Assembly (NCBI GenBank): GCA_016708345.1
Contig: JADJFX010000011.1
Span: 62,001-126,000 of the forward strand
DNA: 64,000 nt
Source of the DNA: Candidatus Rhodoferax bjergmarkensis
Lineage (GTDB): Bacteria > Pseudomonadota > Gammaproteobacteria > Burkholderiales > Burkholderiaceae_C
Direction: 5' to 3'
This document shows, in pieces, positions 1-9,700 of the stretch. The notes under the pieces were generated by a model. That model ran no database searches and was not told the origin of the DNA. It saw only the letters and a list, made by a program, of their open reading frames with translations. A program made the position numbers and the translations under genes. Positions within the stretch are counted from its first letter, which is position 1. Each line of letters starts with the position of its first letter.

Positions 1-88
1 AGAGCAACATGACCGGTGTCAGCCCTGATCTCATCGGCCATGAAAATGGTGCAATCGCAGCGGGAAGCGATCAAAGCCTCAAGACACA

Positions 89-1288
89 TCAGGCGGCGTG
101 GGCATCGGGTTGGCGATAGCGCTCAAACCAGAGCGCTATCGTGCTTGGGCATAGAGTTGGCGTAGCCTTTTTGGTAGCCTTGCGCAAGGAGGTGCAGCCC
201 ATGGCAGCCAGAGTGCGTAATACCGGCATCCTCAATCCCCTCGGCAACCGTGGTCAGTCCGAGTATGCTGGCCAGATTCAGCGCAGCTTTGACAATGGAA
301 GCTGCGCTCTGAGGCTGTTCATTTGCTGCACAAAAGCCTTGTCGATCTTGATACAGGAGAACGGTAGCGTCTGCAGATAGTCCAACCCTGCATAACCGGT
401 TTAAAGTCATCCAAGGCAATGCCAATTCCCCCCTGCCGAAGCCGGTTCCAGGCGTTGGACACCCCCTCAATATTGATGACGATGGTTTCCCGTCAATTCA
501 ATGCGCAGTTCACTGGCACGCATGCCATGGTGCGCCAGGCAGGTTTCAATAGCGTCCACAATACCCTCCCCGCTCAACTCGGGCGCGGACAAATTGATGA
601 CACTCATAAAGGGTGGTTGCGCCATCGTGTCGGCAGTGGGCGCGCAGCTCAGACCAATCGGCCGCAGAGCGCTGCAATACCCATTGACCAATGCGATGAA
701 TCAGTCCTGTTTTTCCGCCAGGAGGAATGCGTTCCCAGGGGCTGACCAAGCCCATGCTGGGGTGACGCCAACGGATCAAGGACTCATAACCTATCAGGGA
801 CAAATCCTTCAATGCAATCAAGGGCTGGTAAAACCAGTTCAGGCTGGTTCTTCTCAATGGCGTTGGACAGATCCTGCGCCAAGGTGAGCGTGCGCAATGC
901 GGTCGCGTGCAGGTCGCCGACCGAAACATCATTTTGCCGTCGATCAGGGTGCGCTCGCTGTCAGCGTCTTGCTCCACTGCAACCCCGTTGGCATTGCGAA
1001 ACCGCACCAGCAGTTGACGCAGCAGGAACTGAATGACCGGGTCAGAACGCAACAACAACTCTTCCACGTGGTTGCGGTCAATACGGATCAGCCGCGTGGG
1101 TACCAAGGTTCGCACCGTGGCCGTTCGGGGCTGTCGATCAAGCATCGTCACCCTCGCCGCGCAGCACTTCAACACAGCCCTCCTCCAATCACAAAGCAAG
1201 CACCCGGCTCACCAGAATGAAAGATGATTTCACCGGCTGCTCAAACTGCTCTTTGGTAAGAGGTCGTAGCAATAACTTTCTAAAATGT
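89..1288 (-). pseudogene. Cyclic-nucleotide-binding / EAL-domain protein, frameshifted
   Basis: Reading the minus strand through several frame changes gives an N-terminal cNMP-binding fold (FHSGEPGACFVI, then GQPRTATVRTLVPTRLIRI-like text near 1100-1230). An EAL phosphodiesterase domain follows, with YESLIRW (about 740-770), NLSAPEL, RIELTGN, ALDDF then TGYAGLDYLQ (about 370-430), VAEGIE and LAQGYQKGYA. The protein would end WFERYRQPDAHAA with a stop at 89-91. EAL domains hydrolyse c-di-GMP, and the cNMP domain suggests nucleotide control of that activity. At least four indels separate the pieces, including at about 1185, 700, 465 and 140. The start is not clear; no good ATG lies in the conserved frame upstream of 1250. 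It could be a true pseudogene, but neighbours carry the same kind of indels, so sequencing error is as likely. Confidence 0.7.
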
Positions 1289-1439
1289 GTTGTCCGTGAG
1301 GCGGAGACAGGGTCTTTTATAGTCTATCCCGATCCTGGAAAGCCAGCCGTCCTTGTTAAATGGCAATACAGGCGCGGCCAGCGCCCTAAAGTTACAGGCC
1401 AAAGTTGGACATTTTGGATGAAGTGGCATCATAGCGGCC

Positions 1440-2677
1440 ATGAGTTTGCCTTCGCACCTGCCTGTCATCCCGCCATTTATCGCGCCCCAGACCGGACCAC
1501 GCGCTGGCCTCGCTGTTCACCAGCGTGTTGAACTTTTCCTGGAAGAATGCCGCGCTGACCCTGCGCGAACGCTTCGGGAGGATCGACTGGGGCCTGACGG
1601 CCAGCAGCCTGACCTTTACCACCACCATCGCCCGTTGGCCTTCATCACCGTGGCGCTGGCCGTTTTCACAGCGTTTCCGATGTTTGCCAAGTTTCAGGGA
1701 GTCTTGCAAAAGTGGCTGATCGAAAGCCTGATTCCCGACAACATTGCCCGCCAAGTGCTGGGTTACCTCAACCAGTTTGCCGGCCAAGCCAGCAAGTTGG
1801 GCGGGGTGGGCGTGGCCCTGTTGATGGCCTCCGCGCTGGCCCTGATTCTGACCATTGACCACACGCTCAACAGCATCTGGCGCGTGCGAAAGCCTCGCCC
1901 TCTGGGGCAGCGTTTGCTGGTGTACTGGGCTGGCATGACTTTGGGGCCACTGCTGCTGGCCATCAGCCTGTCTATGACGTCTTATGCCATTTCGGCCTCC
2001 AAAGGGGTTGTGGGGGTGATTCCGGCGGGGTGCAACTGCTGCTGGAAGTGCCGCAGTACGTCATGATGGCCGGTGGCATGGCGGCCATGTACCACTATGT
2101 GCCCAATATGCAGGTGAAATGGGGGCATGCATGGGTGGGTGGGCTTTTTGTCTCCACCTGCTTCGAGGTTGCCAAGAAACTGCTCACCCTGTATGTCAGC
2201 AAAGTGCCCACCTACTCGATGGTGTACGGCGCTTTTGCCACCGTGCCCATTCTTCTGGTCTGGATTTACGTAGCTTGGGTGATTGTTTTGCTGGGTGCGG
2301 TCATGACGGCTTATCTACCCAGCCTTCTTTCCGGCGTGGTGAAACGGCCCAAGTCGCATGGACAACAGTTTCAGCTGGCACTGGAAACCCTGCAACAGCT
2401 TGAACGGGTGCGCTCCACAGTGGCCAAGGGTTTGACGATTGCGCAGATATCCTTGCTGCTGCGGGTGGATGAATTGCAGCTCGACCCGGTGCTGGAAACC
2501 CTGCTGCGAGCTGGACTGGATCGGCCGATTGGACGAGGCCCTGCCCGGCGAGACCGCCCGCCACGTGCTGGTGGCCGACCCGACACCACCTTGCTGGCAC
2601 CGCTGATCAACGGGTTGTTGCTGAGTTATGAAGATCCAACCAGAATTTATGGCAAAACAGCCGCTGGCTGTCTATGA
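1440..2677 (+). CDS. YihY/UPF0761-family inner membrane protein (frameshifted)
   Basis: The assembled product resembles YihY, once called ribonuclease BN, an inner-membrane protein of unknown biochemical role. The N-terminal part reads NFSWKNAALTLRERFGR, then FITVALAVFTAFPMFAKFQ. Several hydrophobic helices follow (VALLMASALALILTIDHTLNSIW; LLVYWAGMTLGPLLLAISL; VPILLVWIYVAWVIVLLGAV) and then a soluble C-terminal tail. The length of about 410 residues suits the family. The frame changes near 1500, 1640, 2030 and 2525, so no single frame covers the gene. ATG 1440 is taken as the start because the MSLPSHLP reading joins the conserved part after one shift. The family call rests on the conserved membrane core; the indels look like sequence errors. 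Confidence 0.75.
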
Positions 2678-2773
2678 ATCTGCGCAAGGCGCTATGAAAT
2701 AAGGAGTAAATCGGCTGCTTTTTGCGAATTCACCGTGATGGTCAGCGCATAGGCTGTGGTGAAGAATAACGCG

Positions 2774-3227
2774 TCAATTGGGGTTAAATAACTCACCACC
2801 AAGTTTGAATCCGGCCTTCAGCCCTTTCTTGGCGAACCAGCCTTGGTTCATCTCAAGCACAAAGCGAACCGGTTTTGCCGAGCAGTGCGAGTCCGTGCTT
2901 TGCCGGCTTCATGTCTGCCAGATTGACGATGGTTCCGTCATCCGCCACAAAGGCTGCAGTCAATGGCAGCAGCGTGTTTTTCATCCAGAAACATTGCTGC
3001 GCCGCTTCGTCAAAGACAAAAAGCATCCCTTCCGAAGGACGCATTTCTTTGCGAAACATCAATCCGAACTCGCGTTGACTCGGGGTTGCAGCTACTTGGG
3101 CGTCGATCAGGTGCATACCCGCCGAAAGTTTGACCCGTGCCAAATTCATTTGGGGGGCATTTTGTGCAAGGCAGACACTGCTCAGTAGCGCGGCCAATCC
3201 GAATAAGCTGATTGAAAAATATTTCAT
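2774..3227 (-). CDS. DUF192 secreted protein (one frameshift)
   Basis: This is a small exported protein of the DUF192 family, whose function is unknown. ATG 3227 opens a signal peptide (MKYFSISLFGLAALLSSVCLA). The family core follows: TPSQREFGLMFRKEM, then FWMKNTLLPLTAAFVADDGTIVN. The open frame runs off the family near 2890. The other frame supplies the expected ending CSAKPVRFVLEMNQGWF...KAGFKLGG with a stop at 2774-2776, so one base is missing or added around 2890. It is transcribed divergently from icd. Confidence 0.8.
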
Positions 3228-3503
3228 GCGTCGATTTTGATGCAACTCTGCACCCAAAATGAAAGCATCTTAAAAAATGTAGGCCAAAGTGGCGAACTGA
3301 ACCGTCGTTTTCAATTCCCCCATCACGTTGAAGCTCGCCACTCAACAGGTGGGACATTGGCATTGGGTGGCATTGGGCGAAAGGAATCAGCAATTTTGGG
3401 ACTAGAATCGAAAAACGCCTTCAAACCTGCCTGTCAAAGCGGTTTTCGGGTGGTTCCAGCAAATAACTTCCCGCAATTGCCCCATCAACGGAGACTTATC
3501 GCA
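3228..3503. other. Divergent intergenic region between DUF192 gene and icd
   Basis: These 276 bases separate two divergent genes and should hold both promoters. I see no convincing gene in either strand. A purine-rich stretch (cggagac) at about 3489-3495 is the likely ribosome-binding site for icd. No clear operator stands out. Confidence 0.4.
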
Positions 3504-4751
3504 ATGTCTAAGTATCAGCACATCAAAGTACCTTCAGAAGGTGAAAAATCACCGTCAACGCCGACATGTCATTGAACGTGCCTGATCAGCCGGTTATCCC
3601 GTTTATCGAAGGTGACGGTACGGGTTTTGATATCACGCCCGTGATGCTCAAGGTGGTTGATGCTGGTGGCCAAAGCCTATGCAGGCAAGAAAAATTCACT
3701 GGATGGAGGTCTATGCCGGTGAGAAATCCACCAAAGTCTATGGCCCCGACGATGTGGCTGCCCGAAGAAACGCTGCAAGCCCTTCGTGAATACGTGGTGT
3801 CGGTGAAAGGACCGCTTACAACGCCTGTGGGCGGTGGCATTCGTTCCTTGAACGTAGCACTGCGCCAGGAGCTGACCTGTATGTTTGCTCGCGTCCGATT
3901 CAATACTTTGATGGCGTACCCAGCCCCGTGAAAGAACCGCACAAAACCAATATGGTGATCTTCCGTGAAAACTGCGGAAGACATTTATGCAGGTATCGAG
4001 TTCGAGGCCGAGTCTGACAAGGCCAAAAGCTCATCAAGTTCCTGCAAGATGAAATGGGTGTCAAAAAATCCGTTTCCCCCAACACCTCCGGCATCGGCAT
4101 CAGGCCCGTGTCGCGAGGGGCACCGAGCGTCTGGTGCGCAAGGCGATTCAATATGCCATTGACAATGACAAGCCCAGTGTAACCATCGTCCACAAAGGCA
4201 ACATCATGAAGCACACCGAAGGTGGCTTCCGTGACTGGGCCTATGCGCTGGCACAAAAGTGAATTTGGCGCCGAGTTGATCGACGACGGCCCATGGTGCA
4301 AATTCAAGAACCCCAAAACGGGCAAAGAGATCACCGTCAAAGACAGCATTGCCGACGCGTTCCTGCAGCAAATTCTGTTGCGTCCTGCCGAATACAGTGT
4401 GATTGCCACCTTGAACCTCAACGGAGATTACATTTCCGATGCCTGGCAGCCCAAGTGGGCGGCATTGGCTTGCCCCGGTGCCAATCTGTCGACTCCGTGG
4501 CCTGCTTCGAAGCCACCCATGGCACAGCGCCCAAGTATGCTGGCAAGGACTATGTCAACCCTGGTTCTGAAATCCTGTCGGCCGAAATGATGCTGCGTCA
4601 TATGGGCTGGATCAGAAGCCGCTGATTTGATCATCAGCTCCATGAAAAATCCATCAACAGCAAAAAGTCACCTACGACTTTGCCCGTTTGATGGAGGGTG
4701 CGACAAGTCAGTTGCTCAGGGTTTAGTCAAGTGATGATTGACAATATGTGA
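3504..4751 (+). CDS. icd: NADP-dependent isocitrate dehydrogenase (frameshifted)
   Basis: Icd oxidatively decarboxylates isocitrate to 2-oxoglutarate in the TCA cycle, producing NADPH in the cytoplasm. The reading starts MSKYQHIKVPSEGEK and continues [86 protein letters not shown] and ILSAEMMLRHMGW. It ends QVMIDNM with a stop at 4749-4751. The total of about 416 codons is normal for the family. The frame is lost many times. Several breaks are one base short in poly-A runs (about 3545, 3691, 4024 and 4063), where adding one A restores the family sequence. This is an essential-type housekeeping gene, so these are best read as sequencing errors. A terminator follows. Confidence 0.9.
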
Positions 4752-4782
4752 TAGCGTACAAAGGCCGCTAATGGACGACAAC

Positions 4783-4820
4783 AAAAAACCCCTAAGTGAT
4801 TAATTTACTTGGGGTTTTTT
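4783..4820 (+). terminator. Rho-independent terminator after icd
   Basis: The sequence AAAAAACCCC, then AAGT, a loop, ACTT and GGGGTTTTTT forms a stem with one bulged T followed by a T-run. It lies about 30 bases after the icd stop. The A-run on the 5' side would also let it work for minus-strand transcripts. Confidence 0.8.
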
Positions 4821-4856
4821 GTTCCTACTCACAAAAACGTAACGATCTCCAATCTA

Positions 4857-5018
4857 GGGATGCAGAAATTGCAAATGTAACGTTTAAGTCGAATGCTGGC
4901 GGATTCAGTGCTAGGCCGGAGACGCGAAGTTTAGCCAGCTACAAACGAACGGAATGCAACGACGCAATGAACCCGCCAGTGCCGCCAGAAATGCGATATT
5001 TGTAATTTCTGCATCCGC
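4857..5018. repeat. 162-bp MITE-like element, copy 1
   Basis: The element is bounded by inverted ends (GGATGCAGAAATTGCAAAT at left; ATTTGTAATTTCTGCATCC at right). It is flanked on both sides by the dinucleotide TA (4855-4856 and 5019-5020). A nested inverted pair, TGGCGG near 4899 and CCGCCAG near 4972, would let the whole element fold. A diverged copy of exactly the same length lies at 9078-9239. No protein is encoded. The right TA is part of the stop codon of the DUF4337 gene. TA duplication is the signature of IS630/mariner-type mobilisation, which is my inference. Confidence 0.75.
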
Positions 5019-5611
5019 TAAATATGGGGCGCAGCCAAGCCGCCCACTACGAGGCCGACCGCCCCGGCAGCAAACATGGCGTACTCCAGCCACTTCTTTT
5101 GGTCAGCAAGGCAATCGCCGCCAGTGCGATGGAAACCCGCAGCACCGTAGTGGACTGGGCCCAGCGGTGGTGCTGGTGCATTTGCTCGTCGCTTTGCTTG
5201 TCCCACTGGGTGGCGTCGGCTTCGAGCTTATCGGCAATAACCCTTGATTTCGCCTTTCTCCTTCTCGTAACGATCCACCCTGGATTGGTAAGTTGCCTTC
5301 TTGTCGTCAGGTGCGAGGTCGCGGGCCAGCTCGGCCAGTGATTGTTTGGTGCTTTGGACTGGAAATAGTTCCACTGGTTGGAGGTCAGTCTTTTGATGGC
5401 GGCGTTGTTCTTGTAAAGCCCGGCATTGGCCTGGGTGGCACCGCCCATGTAGCCAAAAACGGCACCCACGGTGGCAATGATGGCGGTGAACATGGCATCT
5501 GGTTGATCATGCCGCCACTGCCGTGGTCGCCATGGCCACCGTGGCCACCTTGCTGGGCGTGCTCAGCTCGTGGTCGTGCGGGCCGTGTACGTGAAATCCG
5601 TGTCCTGACAT
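5018..5611 (-). CDS. DUF4337-family membrane protein (frameshifted)
   Basis: The reconstructed protein begins MSGHGFHVHGPHDHE (start ATG 5611), a histidine-rich tail. It continues MFTAIIATVGAVFGYMGGATQANA (membrane segment), QWNYFQSK, VIADKLEADATQWDKQSDEQMHQHHRWAQSTT and a second hydrophobic pair ending AMFAAGAVGLVVGGLAA. This order matches DUF4337 proteins, which are small inner-membrane proteins of unknown role. Frame changes occur near 5500-5540, 5330-5390 and 5110. The stop TAG overlaps the TA flank of the MITE, so the element ends directly at the gene's 3' end. Confidence 0.75.
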
Positions 5612-5638
5612 GGTTCTAACTCCCCGAAATGGGTTGAT

Positions 5639-6135
5639 TTAATGATGATGGGTCAATGTGACAAAACTGTAGTTAAGGCCGTTTGACGCCACGTGCGCTT
5701 CACGCGCCGTCTCTTGCCAGTGCGGGCCGAAGGTGGGGGCAAGGCGTCACCTTCAAAGGTTGCATCGATCTCGGTGATGACCGCCGTGCTGGCCAGCGGC
5801 AGGGCCTCTTCATACATTTGCGCGCCGCCAATCACCCAGACATGCTCTACGGCAGGCTGTATTTGCTCACAAATCAACAGCGCGTCACGCAGATTCTGTG
5901 CGCGCAAGGCACCGTTTGACTCCATCTTTCCTGTCGGGTCACTACCACACTGATGCGCCACTGCGTGGCCGAAACCTGGCGGCAGCGAGTCCCAGGTTTT
6001 GCGCCCCATGATGACCGGGCAACCCAGCGTGGTGCGTTCGAAATGCGCCAGGTCTTCGGGCAGATGCCAGGGCAGAGTGCCGTTGTTGCCAATCACGCCA
6101 TTGGCGGCGCGGGCGAAAATCAGATGCAACTGCAT
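5639..6135 (-). CDS. folA: Dihydrofolate reductase (frameshifted)
   Basis: FolA reduces dihydrofolate to tetrahydrofolate with NADPH, regenerating the cofactor that ThyA consumes. From ATG 6135 the protein reads MQLHLIFARAANGVIGNNGTLPWHLPEDL, then HFERTTLGCPVIMGRKTWDSLP, the substrate and NADPH binding core. VWVIGGAQMYEEALPLA follows. The restored C-terminus is FGPHWQETARE...NGLNYSFVTLTHHH, with a stop at 5639-5641. The length of about 165 residues is normal. Frame breaks lie near 5960 and 5745. The gene starts 8 bases after the thyA stop, so thyA-folA is one operon. Confidence 0.87.
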
Positions 6136-6143
6136 AGGGTCAA

Positions 6144-6983
6144 TCAAACAGCCACCGGGGCCTTGATGGCCTCGTGACACTGGTAGTTTGCACCTCGAAG
6201 TCGTCAAACTGGTAGTCAAAAATCGACTCGGGGCGGCGTTTGATGTGCAAGGTTGGGTAGGCCAGCGGCGCGCGGCTCCAGTTGCAGCGCCACCTGTTCC
6301 TGGTGGTTGCTGTAGATATGGCAGTCACCTCCCGTCCAGATGAAGTCGCCCACGTCAGGTCACTGCTGCGCCACCATGTGGGTCAGCAGGGCGTAGCTGG
6401 CAATGTTGAAGGGCACGCCCAGAAAATGTCAGCACTACGCTGGTAGAGCTGGCAGGACAGGCGGCCCTTGCCCTGGCGTATCACTGGGCGCTACGTAGAA
6501 CTGAAAAAAACGCGTGGCAGGGCATCAGCGCCATTTGTCCAGATCGGCCACGTTCCAGGCGCTTACGATGATGCGGCGCGAATCGGGGTTGGTTTTGAGG
6601 TCTTGATGACTTGGGCGATCTGGTCAACGTGGCCACCATCGGGCGCGGGCCAGCTGCGCCACTGCACGCCGTAGACCGGGCCGAGGTCGCCATCGGGTTT
6701 GGCCCATTCGTCCCAAATGGAAACGCCACGCTCTTTGAGCCAGTTATTGTTGGATGAGCCAGTCAAAAACCAGAGTAATTCCTGAATGATGCTGCGCAGA
6801 TGAACCTTTTTGGTGGTCACCAGCGGAAAACCTTCGTTCAGATCAAAGCGCATCTGGTAGCCGAACACGCTGGTGGTGCCGGTGCCAGTGCGGTCGGCTT
6901 TGAACACGCCCTCGGTAGTGCACGTGACGCATGAAGTCTTCGTATTGGCTGCGGATGGGGTGTGCGGGGACGGGCGTGCGCAT
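6144..6983 (-). CDS. thyA: Thymidylate synthase (frameshifted)
   Basis: ThyA methylates dUMP to dTMP using methylene-tetrahydrofolate. The pieces are IRSQYEDFMRHV, FKADRTGTGTTSVFGYQMRFDLNEGFPLVTTKKVH, IIQELLWFLTGSSNNNWLKE, IWDEWA and DGDLGPVYGVQWRSWPAPDGGHVDQ. They continue with MALMPCHAFF (catalytic Cys), PLAYPTLHIKRRPESIFDYQFDDFEV and a restored ending CHEAIKAPVAV. About 279 codons fit the short bacterial type. At least four indels occur, including near 6920, 6595, 6420 and 6185. Because thymidine synthesis is normally essential, sequencing error is more likely than decay. ATG 6983 is the furthest plausible start. Confidence 0.87.
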
Positions 6984-7017
6984 GGTGTGCAAGATGCGGG
7001 CTGCGGGGGAACGGATG

Positions 7018-8471
7018 TCAGAAGGGAGGAGGATGAGCTGCAGTCTGCGGCAGCGCGTTGACAACGCTCGCCCCGGATTCATCACATTGTGCGGGTCCAG
7101 CGCGGTTTGATGGCACGCATCATTTGCAGTGCAACGGGGGACTTGTAATGCGCCAGTTTGTCGCGCTTGAGGCTGCCGATGCCGTGTTCGGCCGAGATGG
7201 AGCCGCCAAACTGTTGCACGCAGTCGTAAACCAGGGTGTTGATGGCCGCTTCGTGCGCGGTTAAAAAAGCCTCGGCATCGGCTCCTTGCGGGGCCTGCAC
7301 GTTGTAGTGCAGGTTGCCGTCGCCCAAATGCCCGTAGTTGACCAGCCGTGCGCCGGGAACTGAATGTTCAATCAGTGCATCGGCGGTACGCACAAAGTCG
7401 GGAATACGTGAGACAGCAACTGAAATGTCATGCTTGATGTTCAAACCCTCGCGCGCCTGCGCCAGCGGAATGCTCTCGCGAATATTCCACAATGCCTTGG
7501 CCTGCGCCAAGCTCTCGGCCACCACCGCGTTCAGCACACAACCTTGTTCCATGGCGGCCTCCAGCAACTGCTCAAATTGCACTCTGGCATGGGCCAGGGA
7601 CGCATGGTTGGAGTTTTCCAGCACCACCACAATAAGGGGCTTCCTGATAAAACGGAACCCTTGCAGGGGAAATGGCTGACCACCGAGGCTCAGTGCAAAC
7701 TGGCCCATCACTTCAAAACCTGCCAGAGGCCCGCATTCAAAAACGGTGGGCCAGCCCAGCAAAGCCAGCGGCCTCCAGTGAGGGCAGCGCGGCAAAGGAT
7801 GTGAGCTGGGCCGCAGGCATGGGGTACAGGCGCATGGTAGCGGCGGTGATGACGCCTAGAGTGCCCTCGGAGCCAATGAACAAGTGGCGCAGGTCGTAGC
7901 CAGTGTTGTCCTTGCGCAGGCCCGACAGGCCGTTCCAGATATCTCCTTGCGCGGTGACCACCTCCAACCCCAGGCACAGTTCGCGCGTGTTGCCGTAGCG
8001 CACCACCTGGGTGCCACCCGCGTTGGTGCCCAGGTTGCCGCCAATGGTGCAGGTACCTTCTGAGGCCAGGCTCAAGGGGAATAAAAAACCGGCTTTTTCG
8101 CAGGTGTCCTGAACTGTTTGCAGCACGCAGCCTGCTTCCACCGTGATGGTCAGGTTGGCTTCGTCCAGCACGCGCACCTGGTTCATGCGCTGCAGGCTCA
8201 GAACCACCTGGGTGCCGCTGGCATCGGGCGTGGAACCCACCACCATGCCGGTGTTGCCACCTTGGGGCACGATGCTGACCCCGGCCAGCGCGCAGGCCTT
8301 GACCACCTCTGCCACCTCCAACGTGCTGGCCGGGCGCACCACGGCCAGAGCCTTGCCGCGCTCTCGCTTGCGCCAGTCCTGCTCCCAAGCGCACAAGTCG
8401 CCGTCGGTTAACACGTTGGCCACGCCCACGGTGGCGCGCAGGGCTTGCAGCAGGGACTCGAATGAAAGCAT
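7018..8471 (-). CDS. FAD-binding oxidoreductase, GlcD/D-lactate dehydrogenase type (frameshifted)
   Basis: The protein belongs to the FAD-linked oxidases with a PF01565 FAD-binding domain and a PF02913 C-terminal domain. These oxidise D-lactate, glycolate or D-2-hydroxyglutarate. The N-terminal half shows AVVRPASTLEVAEVVKAC, VPQGGNTGMVVGS, EGTCTIGGNLGTNAGG and IGSEGTLGVITAATMRLYP. The C-terminal half shows LVNYGHLGDGNLHYN and GGSISAEHGIGSLKRD. The two halves lie in different frames that meet near 7735, and another shift near 7090 leads to the restored end VVNALPQTAAHPPPF with a stop at 7018-7020. The total is about 484 residues. The exact substrate cannot be read from the sequence. Confidence 0.82.
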
Positions 8472-8486
8472 GGTTTGAAACTCGGT

Positions 8487-8892
8487 TTACAGGGGCGCAA
8501 CTGCCGTCGTCAATGCTGCAGCTTTGGCGTTTTTCAGGCGCAGGCGCACATGCAAGGCGCAGGCCACAAACAGCACAAGACACAGCGCAACTTCGACCAT
8601 GGCCAAATAGTTGCTTGGCGGCTTGTCGCTGTAGGCGCGCACCACCCCTTCGGTAAAGTACAGCCACACCAGCAGGCTGACCCAGCGGTAGGTGTACATG
8701 CGGTTCTTCAGCAACCCGACCAACGGAAAGCACAGCGGCAGCACTTTGAAGGCCAGCACAAAGGCACCCGGGCGAATGGGTGCCAGCACCAGCTCCCAAG
8801 CTAGCCCCAGCACAATAAGGCCCAGCAAGCTGCCCACGGCCAGCAAACGGGTGGCCAAGACCAATGGGGGCGGTGTTTTGTTCAGTATTCAT
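8487..8892 (-). CDS. DUF2069 membrane protein (one frameshift)
   Basis: This small inner-membrane protein has four hydrophobic segments: LLAVGSLLGLIVLGLAWELVL, VLALCFPLVG-like text, SLLVWLYFTEGVVRAY and MVEVALCLVLFVACALHV. The order and the FTEG...Y...P motif are typical of DUF2069, function unknown. The start ATG 8892 (MNTEQNTAP) is in a different frame from the rest. Adding one base to the G5 run at 8866-8870 joins them. It sits 15 bases upstream of the FAD oxidase gene and probably shares its transcript. Confidence 0.78.
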
Positions 8893-9077
8893 TGAGTAGA
8901 GCCGAAGCGTGATGCGGTCGTCAATTGTCTCGTACTGAGTCAGACCACGTTTTCACACCACGCTCACACCCCTCTCACCTGCTGTGGTCTGGGTCATGTT
9001 GATTACTCACGAAATATTGCAAACCACCTGGTCGGAATTAACAGGGTGACTGTGGTATTGATCTGAAAGCGCAATTA
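8893..9077. promoter_or_regulatory. Intergenic region upstream of DUF2069 gene
   Basis: No gene is visible in these 185 bases. They should contain the promoter for the minus-strand DUF2069/FAD-oxidase genes. A CACACC/CTCACACC-like direct repetition occurs at about 8955-8975. The right part borders the second MITE. I cannot assign promoter boxes with confidence. Confidence 0.3.
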
Positions 9078-9239
9078 GGGATGCGGAAGTAGCCAATGTA
9101 CCGCTTTTGGGCGGTGCTGGCGGGATGCGGTGCAAGGCGTCCTGAGCGCAGTTTGGCTAGCCAAATAAGCGAAGGGCAACGAAGCAATGCGCCCGTCAGT
9201 GCCGATGAAAAATGGGACATTGGTTATTTCCGCATCCCT
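9078..9239. repeat. 162-bp MITE-like element, copy 2
   Basis: The ends are GGGATGCGGAAGTAGCCAATGT at left and the complement ACATTGGTTATTTCCGCATCCC at right, flanked by TA at 9076-9077 and 9240-9241. The interior is clearly homologous to copy 1 at 4857-5018 (shared words: GCTGGCGG, CAGTGCCG, GCAACGA.GCAATG). Both arms differ from copy 1 in the same way: GCAGAA in copy 1 is GCGGAA in both arms of copy 2, so pairing is kept. The right TA overlaps the probable sixA stop codon. Confidence 0.78.
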
Positions 9240-9699
9240 TAGAGCACTCCGGCGTCTGCACCGTCAGCACCACGGTGTGTGACAGCGCTTCGCGTTCGCG
9301 GTTTCGCAGCCACCAGACAGCACCCTTTTTGACCGAGCATTCGCCCGCACGCAGGCCCAGCAACTCGGCAATGGTTTGCCCTAGCGTGGGTTGATGCCCC
9401 ACCACCAGCACCGTGCCCTTGGCCGCGGGCCATTGCACCAATTCGAGCAAATCGGCCACGCTGCCATCGGGTGCCAGTTCCGGTTTGACTTTGTATTTGC
9501 GGCCCAGTGCCGCCACGGTTTGTTCCGTGCGGCATGCCGGGCTGACAAAGATGCGGGTGTTTTCCGGCAGTTGCCGGTCCAGCCATCTGGCCATGCGGGC
9601 CGCCTGCTTGTCACCGCGCGGAGTCAGCGCACGACGCATGTCATCGCATCCCGCCACCCATTCCTGCGCTTCTGCGTGACGCCATAAAACCAGATCCAT
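9239..9699 (-). CDS. sixA: SixA-type histidine phosphatase (probable 3' frameshift)
   Basis: SixA proteins are small RHG-motif phosphohistidine phosphatases. From ATG 9699 the sequence reads MDLVLWRHAEAQ (the RHG-type catalytic motif), LTPRGDKQAARMARWLDRQL, FVSPACRTEQTVAAL and GTVLVVGHQPTLG (second catalytic His). The open frame runs on into the MITE to 9196. Adding one G at about 9249 (ACGCCGGAG) gives the natural ending TVQTPEVL with a stop at 9239-9241, so I use that end. The start is 1 base from the ppk1 stop, so both are co-transcribed, a common pairing. Length is about 153 residues. Confidence 0.82.
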
Positions 9700-9700
9700 C

